This document shows positions 1 through 4,411 of a stretch of 6,171 bases of DNA, piece after piece (positions within the stretch are counted from its first letter, which is position 1; each line of letters begins with the position of its first letter). The stretch is from an uncultured Helicobacter sp. (lineage in GTDB: Bacteria; Campylobacterota; Campylobacteria; Campylobacterales; Helicobacteraceae), in assembly GCA_944325475.1 (NCBI GenBank), contig CALVAF010000119.1:1-6171 (forward strand). The letters are read 5' to 3'. Under the pieces are notes generated by a model that was given only the letters and a program-made list of their open reading frames with translations, was not told the DNA's origin and did no database searches. The position numbers and the translations under genes are program-made.

Positions 1-278
1 CTTTGGTTTAGTAGGATTTGCTCGTATAAATCCCTATCAAAGTAATACCATTCTAATTCTGCAGGTATGGAGGTATCAGCAACGTTTTGGTGGGAGTTTT
101 GCGGGGAATTAGAAAAAGCATTTTTGCTGATTCCATCGATTTTTCCGTCATTTAAAAAGTAGTGGGTAATTCCAGCACCAAGCCCAGCACCAATTAAAAA
201 AGCATCTGTTTTAGGCGAAATGCAGCCATTAAGCAAAAATCCGATTCCAAGCATTCCAATAATGAGGAGTTTTTTCAT
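1..278 (-). CDS. Putative lipoprotein, N-terminal part (runs off left edge)
   Basis: The minus-strand frame opens with ATG at 278-276 and stays open to the window edge, giving 92 residues of an incomplete protein. It begins MKKLLIIGMLGIGFLLNGC: two lysines, a hydrophobic stretch and a lipobox L16-N17-G18-C19, so Cys19 should be lipidated after signal peptidase II cleavage; Asn at -2 is uncommon but tolerated. Residues about 27-37 (AFLIGAGLGAG) form a small glycine-zipper-like segment, followed by a polar Asn/Ser/Gln-rich stretch and a Tyr-rich part (EWYYFDRDLYEQ). A ribosome site AAGGGA lies 5-6 nt before the ATG on this strand. The gene is divergent from tatB and has a sigma-54-like promoter, which in this group often marks flagellar or envelope genes. 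I do not recognise the family; it does not look like FlgH. Lipoprotein status is fairly sure, function unknown. Confidence 0.8.
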   Translation of the reverse strand, partial: MKKLLIIGMLGIGFLLNGCISPKTDAFLIGAGLGAGITHYFLNDGKIDGISKNAFSNSPQNSHQNVADTSIPAELEWYYFDRDLYEQILLNQ

Positions 279-318
279 TACAATCCCTTGCTAATTAACT
301 TTGATTTTCTAAAACTCT

Positions 319-336
319 AAGCACACTTTATTCCAA
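319..336 (-). promoter_or_regulatory. Sigma-54 (RpoN)-type promoter for the lipoprotein gene
   Basis: Read on the minus strand, the site is TTGGAATAAAGTGTGCTT. It has GG (334-333), exactly ten bases, then GC (322-321), and matches 16 of 18 positions of the epsilon-proteobacterial RpoN consensus as I remember it (TTGG-A-AC-R-N4-TTGCTT). Transcription would start near 309-310, giving a leader of about 30 nt before the ATG at 278. No convincing sigma-70 -10 box was seen on this strand between the site and the start codon. The spacing and position make a chance match less likely, but no bound activator site is visible. Confidence 0.6.
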
Positions 337-340
337 AATT

Positions 341-349
341 TGATAAAAT
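341..349 (+). promoter_or_regulatory. Extended -10 promoter for the tatB operon
   Basis: TGATAAAAT (341-349) fits an extended -10 element (TGnTAAAAT) of the kind used by the housekeeping sigma factor in Helicobacter and Campylobacter, where a -35 box is usually poor or absent. Transcription would begin near 355-357, about 40 nt before the tatB ATG. It lies only a few bases from the oppositely oriented sigma-54 site, so the two polymerases would occupy overlapping DNA. This is the only promoter I can support for the eight-gene run. Confidence 0.45.
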
Positions 350-397
350 CCAAATTTCTATTAAAAAATAATAAGGCAAAGAGGCAGAGAATTATTG

Positions 398-865
398 ATG
401 TTTGGAATGGGATTTTTTGAGATTTTGGTGATTGCAGCTGTGGCAATTATTTTTTTGGGTCCTGAAAAGCTACCAAAAGCTATGGTGGATGTTGCAAAAT
501 TCTTTAAAGCAGTGAAAAAGACAATGGATGAAGCAAAGGAAAGCTTGGATAGGGAAGTCAATCTAAGCAAGATTAAAGAAGAGGCTTTAGCGTATAAAAA
601 TAGCCTCACACAAGGTGTGGAGAATCTCACTAAAGAGGTAGATTTAAAGGAGCTCTCTTCACTAGATTTTGAAGAAAAATCTCAAGTTGTAGAATCTAAA
701 GAATCACAAATGCTTAATTCTAATATCCAAAGCGCTAATATTAAAGAGGGAATCAAGCCCACGCAAACTAAGCAAACTTTGAGTTTCAAAAATGACACAA
801 AAAGCGCAACAAATGCAACAAGTGAGAATCAGCTCCCACAAGAAAGTGAGAAAAGCAATGTTTGA
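398..865 (+). CDS. tatB: Sec-independent protein translocase subunit TatB
   Basis: TatB works with TatC as the receptor for folded proteins carrying twin-arginine signal peptides at the inner membrane. The 155-residue product starts MFGMGFFEILVIAAVAIIF, with the TatB-typical glutamate at position 8 in the membrane helix, then a hinge G21-P22-E23-K24-L25-P26 and an amphipathic helix (about 25-60, many Lys/Glu/Asp). The rest (about 65-155) is a long hydrophilic Ser/Lys/Glu/Asn-rich tail, expected to be disordered and poorly conserved. I chose ATG at 398; a TTG at 395 directly before it would add one residue, and a weak GAGG lies at 381-384. TatB rather than TatA is favoured by Glu8, the length, and tatC overlapping its end by 8 bp. 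It is first in the operon. Confidence 0.92.
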   Translation: MFGMGFFEILVIAAVAIIFLGPEKLPKAMVDVAKFFKAVKKTMDEAKESLDREVNLSKIKEEALAYKNSLTQGVENLTKEVDLKELSSLDFEEKSQVVESKESQMLNSNIQSANIKEGIKPTQTKQTLSFKNDTKSATNATSENQLPQESEKSNV

Positions 866-1592
866 AGATTTAAAACCGCATATCCAAGATTTACGCAAAT
901 GTCTGATTATCATTGCCTTAGCGCTTTTGGTGACTTTTTTAGCCTCCTTTTATTTTTGGGAGATGATTTTAGATTGGATGGTAGCACCTTTGAGCGCGGC
1001 TTTGCCTAAGGGGCGTGAAAGCGTGATTTTTACGCAAGTGGGGGAGGCATTTTTTACAGCTATTAAAGTTGCCTTTTTTAGCGCTTTTATTTTTGCATTG
1101 CCGGTGATATTTTGGCAAATTTGGGTATTTGTGGCACCGGGGCTTTATGATAATGAGAAAAAGCTTGTGATTCCTTTTGTAGCCTTTGGGACTTTTTTCT
1201 TTTTGTGTGGTTGTGCGTTTGCCTATTATGTGGCTTTTCCAATTGGCTTTCATTATCTCATTAGTTTTGGTAGTCAGCTTTTTACTGCACTTCCAAGTAT
1301 TGGAGATTATGTTGGATTTTTTGCAAAGCTTATGGTTGGGTTTGGGATTTCCTTTGAACTCCCTGTAGTTACCTTTTTTCTTGCAAGAATAGGGCTAGTT
1401 ACGGATAAGACTTTGAAGGATTATTTCAAATATGCTATTGTTTTTATTTTTATTTTGGCAGCCATCCTTACGCCACCAGACGTTCTTTCGCAGTTTTTGA
1501 TGGCAATTCCGCTTACGATTCTCTATGGGCTGTCTATTTTCATTGCTAAAGCGGTTAATCCCCACAAAAACGAGTTAGATGAAAAAAAATGA
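858..1592 (+). CDS. tatC: Sec-independent protein translocase subunit TatC
   Basis: TatC is the six-helix core of the Tat translocase and binds the twin-arginine motif. The product is 244 residues. Visible landmarks are MFEDLKPHIQDLRK at the cytoplasmic N-terminus (1-14), VAPGLYDNEK (92-101) with Glu100 at the place of E. coli Glu103, FGISFELPV (162-170) with Glu167 in a membrane helix, and TPPDVLSQ (205-212) before the last helices. About six hydrophobic segments are seen (roughly 17-36, 65-88, 104-132, 152-176, 192-207, 212-231). The start at 858 is preferred because Helicobacter TatC begins MFEDLKPH; an upstream ATG at 792 would add 22 non-homologous polar residues. It overlaps tatB by 8 bp and queA by 14 bp, suggesting translational coupling. 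Asp11 stands where E. coli has the signal-binding Glu15. Confidence 0.95.
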   Translation: MFEDLKPHIQDLRKCLIIIALALLVTFLASFYFWEMILDWMVAPLSAALPKGRESVIFTQVGEAFFTAIKVAFFSAFIFALPVIFWQIWVFVAPGLYDNEKKLVIPFVAFGTFFFLCGCAFAYYVAFPIGFHYLISFGSQLFTALPSIGDYVGFFAKLMVGFGISFELPVVTFFLARIGLVTDKTLKDYFKYAIVFIFILAAILTPPDVLSQFLMAIPLTILYGLSIFIAKAVNPHKNELDEKK

Positions 1593-2625
1593 ATTATCAC
1601 TAGAGAGCTATGATTATGAGCTTCCAAGAGAGTTAATTGCTTCAATTCCTGTGATTCCACGGGAAAATGCAAGACTTTTGGTTTATGATAGGGGCGATTT
1701 TAGCATTACCCATGCTACTTTTGGGGAGTTTGCGGAGTTTTTGCCTAAAGAGACTTTGCTTGTGTTTAATGATGCACGGGTGATTCCTGCTAGAATCTAT
1801 GGCAAAAAGCCACAAGAGAAAGCTTTGGGTGGCGGGAAAATCGAGGCTTTATTCCACAAAGAAATTGCAAAAAATGTGTATTTAATGCAGTTTAGGGGGA
1901 GGCTAAAGATTGGTAGTATCGTGGAGTTTGGTGGGGTTTTTGCAAAAATCCTTAAAAGCTGTGAGGGCGGGTTTAAAGAGGCTGCGTTTTTTAGGGATAG
2001 AGAGTGTTTGTTGCCTTTAAGTCATTGGGAGTTTTTTGAGTTTTTGGAGCAGTGTGGGCATATCCCTCTGCCCCCTTATATCAAACGTGAAGATGAAGAA
2101 GTAGATAGGGAAAATTATAATTCTGTGTTTGCTAGGAATCTTGGTGCTATTGCTGCTCCAACAGCCTCTTTGCATTTTAGTGAAGAATCTTTTAAAGCCT
2201 TGCAAAAGGAGTTTAAGACTGCTTTTGTGACTTTGCATGTGGGAGCGGGGACATTTCTTGGCGTGAGTGCAGAGAATATTTTAGAGCATAGAATGCACGA
2301 AGAATCTTTTGTGATTCCACCAGTGAGCGCTGGGGCGATTGAGAAAGCTTCACACATTACGGCTATTGGCACGACAGCAGCTAGAGCGGTGGAGCATTTT
2401 GCCCGCACTAAAAGAACAAAAGGCGAATGCAATTTGTTTTTGCATCCCCAAAATAAGCCGATTCTAGCTCATGCTTTGCTGACGAATTTTCATCTGCCTA
2501 AAACCACTTTGCTTATGTTGGTGGCGTCATTTGTTGGCTTGGAGGAGATGAGGAGAATCTATAATGAAGCTATTAAAGAAAAATATCGCTTTTATTCCTA
2601 TGGCGATGGAATGTTGATTCTATGA
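1579..2625 (+). CDS. queA: S-adenosylmethionine:tRNA ribosyltransferase-isomerase QueA
   Basis: QueA transfers and isomerises the ribosyl part of S-adenosylmethionine onto preQ1 in tRNA wobble position 34, making epoxyqueuosine. The 348 residues carry the whole family signature in order: FNDARVIPARIYG (63-75), GHIPLPPYI (160-168), GAIAAPTASLHFSEE (189-203), VGAGTFLGV (221-229), RMHEESF (238-244), IGTTAARAVE (263-272), TNFHLPKTTLLMLVASFVG (302-320) and YSYGDGMLIL (339-348). Length and ends are normal, so it should be active. The usual APTAGLHF is APTASLHF here, with Ser at the Gly position. ATG at 1579 overlaps the tatC stop by 14 bp, and the first codons contain an A8 tract (1582-1589). The ribosome site is weak (GAG at 1572-1574), so translation probably depends on coupling to tatC. 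The stop overlaps the rsmG start as ATGA. Confidence 0.97.
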   Translation: MKKNELSLESYDYELPRELIASIPVIPRENARLLVYDRGDFSITHATFGEFAEFLPKETLLVFNDARVIPARIYGKKPQEKALGGGKIEALFHKEIAKNVYLMQFRGRLKIGSIVEFGGVFAKILKSCEGGFKEAAFFRDRECLLPLSHWEFFEFLEQCGHIPLPPYIKREDEEVDRENYNSVFARNLGAIAAPTASLHFSEESFKALQKEFKTAFVTLHVGAGTFLGVSAENILEHRMHEESFVIPPVSAGAIEKASHITAIGTTAARAVEHFARTKRTKGECNLFLHPQNKPILAHALLTNFHLPKTTLLMLVASFVGLEEMRRIYNEAIKEKYRFYSYGDGMLIL

Positions 2626-3194
2626 GCTTTAAAATCACTTCAAAAGCGGCTAAAATGCTAGAATTTTATGCGAAATTTCTTTTGGAATGGAATGCCATTC
2701 ATAGCTTAAGTGGGGCTAGAGATTTGGATAGTATCCACAAAAATATTGCTGATTCTTTATATCCTTTGGAGTTTTTAGGCGAGTCGTTAAAGGGTAAAAA
2801 GAGGCTTTTTGATGTAGGGAGCGGGAATGGATTCCCAGCAGTTGCTTTAGGAATTGCGCTTGAGATTGAAGTGATTTTGTGTGAGCCAAATGCTAAAAAA
2901 GCCGCCTTTTTGCAGAATCTAAAATCCCAGCTTGGGCTAAAAAATTTCGTGATTTTGCGTCAGAGGGTTGAAGAAGTAAAACTAGAAAAGAAGCCAGATT
3001 TTATCACTTCAAGGGCAACTTTTAGCGTAGCGGAATTTCTCAAAAAAGCTAGGGCAATCATTGGGGAAGAAAGTTTAATTTTGCTTTATAAAGGCTCTTT
3101 AGTGGAGAGTGAAATCCCACAAGGGCTAGAGTGTGAGCGATTTCAGAGGGATTTTAGGAATTATCTTGTAATGAGGGGGGAGAAAATATGTTAA
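2622..3194 (+). CDS. rsmG: 16S rRNA (guanine-527-N7)-methyltransferase RsmG
   Basis: RsmG (older name GidB) uses S-adenosylmethionine to methylate N7 of G527 in 16S rRNA; loss of this mark is known in other bacteria to give low-level streptomycin resistance. The 190-residue Rossmann-type protein shows the SAM-binding loop DVGSGNGFPA (64-73), an acidic residue at the end of the next strand (Glu88 in ILCEPN), the family N-terminal segment ending HKNIADSL (39-46), the SRA motif (130-132), and the strand LILLYKG (152-158). The usual 'NLT' of the N-terminal segment reads HSLSGARD here. Length is slightly short compared with about 200-210 in many bacteria but typical for this group. The start overlaps queA by 4 bp (ATGA) and the end overlaps the next gene by 7 bp. 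Confidence 0.93.
   Translation: MSFKITSKAAKMLEFYAKFLLEWNAIHSLSGARDLDSIHKNIADSLYPLEFLGESLKGKKRLFDVGSGNGFPAVALGIALEIEVILCEPNAKKAAFLQNLKSQLGLKNFVILRQRVEEVKLEKKPDFITSRATFSVAEFLKKARAIIGEESLILLYKGSLVESEIPQGLECERFQRDFRNYLVMRGEKIC
3173..3182 (+). promoter_or_regulatory. Strong ribosome binding site of the PP0621-like gene
   Basis: GAGGGGGGAG lies 5 nt before ATG 3188, inside the last codons of rsmG. It fixes the start of the full-length form of the downstream gene and contains a G6 run (3175-3180), below the length normally linked to phase variation. Confidence 0.6.
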
Positions 3195-3415
3195 AAATTT
3201 TATTGCTTATTTTTTTGGTGATTGGAGTGTATTACTTTGTCCGCAAAGTGGGTGTGAAAAACACACAAGGAAGTGACCTAAAACAAACAAAAATAAAGGA
3301 GGAAATTATGTTAGAGTGCAAGAAATGTGGCACTTACATTTCCTCTAAAGAAGCCATTATCAGTAATGGCGAGTATTATTGCTCTAAGGAATGCTTAAAG
3401 GGGGCTAAATGTTAA
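3188..3415 (+). CDS. PP0621-family small membrane protein with C-terminal zinc-ribbon-like motif
   Basis: This 75-residue protein has one N-terminal membrane helix (about 2-18, LKILLLIFLVIGVYYFV), a positively charged stop (RKVGVK), a short linker, and a cysteine module from 41: MLECKKCGTYIS...NGEYYCSKECL. Cys44-x2-Cys47 and Cys65-x3-Cys69 are spaced like a small zinc ribbon; Cys75 is the last residue. This pattern matches what I know of the PP0621 family, which is widespread but of unknown function; the H. pylori equivalent also follows rsmG. The zinc module should face the cytoplasm if the positive residues after the helix obey the positive-inside rule. ATG 3188 has a very strong ribosome site, and overlaps rsmG by 7 bp. 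A second in-frame ATG at 3308 (Met41) also has an excellent ribosome site and could give the 35-residue soluble module alone. Confidence 0.8.
   Translation: MLKILLLIFLVIGVYYFVRKVGVKNTQGSDLKQTKIKEEIMLECKKCGTYISSKEAIISNGEYYCSKECLKGAKC
3295..3302 (+). promoter_or_regulatory. Internal Shine-Dalgarno before in-frame ATG 3308
   Basis: AAAGGAGG sits 5 nt before an in-frame ATG (3308-3310) that is codon 41 of the PP0621-like gene. It is the best Shine-Dalgarno in the window. Initiation here would make a 35-residue protein (3308-3415) holding all the cysteines but not the membrane helix. The bases also encode Lys-Glu-Glu, so a purine-rich match can arise by chance, and a Met just before the first Cys pair is common in the family. 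Confidence 0.4.
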
Positions 3416-3777
3416 TTTTAAACCATGCGCTAATTAGTCCTTTGCAAATTGTCTGTGTGGATTCCATAGAATCACTACAAAATACTGTGCCTAGCGATTT
3501 TTTAGTGATTCAAGACAATTTGGAATTAGCGAAATTTTGTCATGAAAATAGTGTTGAATATGCAAGTGTGATAGAAAATCTCACGCAGGCGCTATTGCTT
3601 GTGAATCTTGGGGTGAAATATTTGATTTGTAAGGATTTAAAGGAGGCTAGGGAGATTCAGGAGTTAGCTGAAAATTATTTGTTTGATTCAAAGGTTTTGT
3701 GGTGTATTGCAAAAGAGGGCGAAATCCCAAAAGCCGCTAAAGCAGGGATTGATGGAGTGATTTTTTGGAAAATTTAG
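3409..3777 (+). CDS. Conserved hypothetical protein, small alpha/beta
   Basis: This 122-residue protein has no signal peptide or membrane helix and is likely cytoplasmic. I recall a gene of similar start (MLxxNHALIxPL) at the same place in H. pylori but cannot assign a function. The sequence alternates predicted strands and helices: FLVIQD (31-36), then a helix with ELAKFCHEN, then YASVIE, a helix ALLLVNLG, YLICKD (70-75), a helix EAREIQELAENYL, VLWCIAKEG (97-105), a helix IPKAAKAG, and a last strand IDGVIFWKI. The end resembles the closing beta-alpha units of TIM-barrel enzymes such as KDPG aldolase, but it is far too short for a barrel and no catalytic residues are clear. AAAGGGGG (3397-3404) sits 4 nt before ATG 3409, which overlaps the previous stop by 7 bp. 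Translation reaches into the regulator gene by 13 bp. Confidence 0.75.
   Translation: MLILNHALISPLQIVCVDSIESLQNTVPSDFLVIQDNLELAKFCHENSVEYASVIENLTQALLLVNLGVKYLICKDLKEAREIQELAENYLFDSKVLWCIAKEGEIPKAAKAGIDGVIFWKI
3754..3757 (+). promoter_or_regulatory. Ribosome binding site that supports the TTG start of the Crp/Fnr gene
   Basis: GGAG, 7 nt before TTG 3765. It decides the start: in this frame no ATG appears until deep in the sensory domain, and a full beta-roll needs residues encoded directly after the TTG. Confidence 0.55.
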
Positions 3778-4403
3778 GGGAGTTTGAGCCATTTTGCCAC
3801 TTGGATGGAGAATCACAAAATGCCTTAAGCGAGATTGCGAGTTTTAAATCCTTCAGTAAGCAAGAAATTATTTTTTATGAAGAGGATGAAACTAAAGAGG
3901 TTTATTTTTTGATTCAAGGTGGAGTGAAAATCTATAAGGTTGATAGGTTTGATAGTGAGGTGTTTTTAGGGATTTTCACAAGGGGTTTGCTTAATGATTG
4001 CAGTAGTGAGGAGAGGCTTGTTTCTTTTGTAAATGTAGAATGTTTGGAAGATTCTTTGGTGGTTTGTTTTGATGTTGAGAAATTGTGTGCTGTTTTTGAT
4101 TCTTATCCTAAAATCTTAAAAATGTTTTTTGATGAGGCTTTGAAGCGAATTAAGGTCTTTGAGAGTGTGATTCAAAAAGAATTGATTTTTGATAGCACGG
4201 CTAAAATTGCCTATTCTTTGTATTGTGATTTAGAAGAGTTTAATACGCACAAAAAGCAGGAAAATGCAGCGTTTTTGAATATTCAGCCAGAAACCCTTTC
4301 AAGAATCTTAAAAAAACTGCACCGTGATGGTGTGATAGAGACAAACCAAGCAGGGAAAATAGAGATTTTAGATAGGCAAAAATTGCAAATGATTTTTAAG
4401 TAG
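3765..4403 (+). CDS. Crp/Fnr-family transcriptional regulator
   Basis: The 212-residue protein has the Crp/Fnr layout: a beta-roll sensory domain (about 25-103, with VYFLIQGGVKIYKV at 46-59), a long dimer helix (about 113-139), and a C-terminal winged helix-turn-helix (about 145-205). The recognition helix QPETLSRILKKLHRDGVIE (174-192) contains E176-x-x-S179-R180, the FNR-type ExxSR reading motif rather than CRP's RExxxR. Only Cys11 lies near the N-terminus, so an FNR 4Fe-4S cluster is unlikely, and the loop after GLLND lacks the cAMP-contacting arginine/serine cassette; the effector is unknown. NssR/NssA-type nitrogen-stress regulators of related bacteria are possible relatives. Start: TTG 3765 with GGAG at 3754-3757, 7 nt upstream; no ATG occurs before residue 120, so a non-ATG start is needed. 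It overlaps the previous gene by 13 bp and is 8 bp from the sensor gene. Confidence 0.85.
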   Translation: MENLGEFEPFCHLDGESQNALSEIASFKSFSKQEIIFYEEDETKEVYFLIQGGVKIYKVDRFDSEVFLGIFTRGLLNDCSSEERLVSFVNVECLEDSLVVCFDVEKLCAVFDSYPKILKMFFDEALKRIKVFESVIQKELIFDSTAKIAYSLYCDLEEFNTHKKQENAAFLNIQPETLSRILKKLHRDGVIETNQAGKIEILDRQKLQMIFK

Positions 4404-4411
4404 GACATCAA

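Noticed and set aside
361..630. Minus-strand open frame of 89 codons opposite tatB
   Set aside because: It lies fully antisense to the conserved tatB membrane and amphipathic helices and shows no ribosome site or recognisable domain; a shadow frame.
792..857. Upstream ATG that would extend TatC by 22 residues
   Set aside because: The added residues are polar, Gln/Lys-rich and unlike any TatC N-terminus; they are the out-of-frame reading of the low-complexity tatB tail. ATG 858 gives the expected MFEDLKPH start.
2017..2432. Two minus-strand open frames opposite queA
   Set aside because: Both are antisense to conserved QueA motifs and look like composition artefacts.
3175..3180. G6 run as a phase-variable tract
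   Set aside because: Six bases is short for contingency tracts in this group, and it serves as part of the ribosome site of the next gene.
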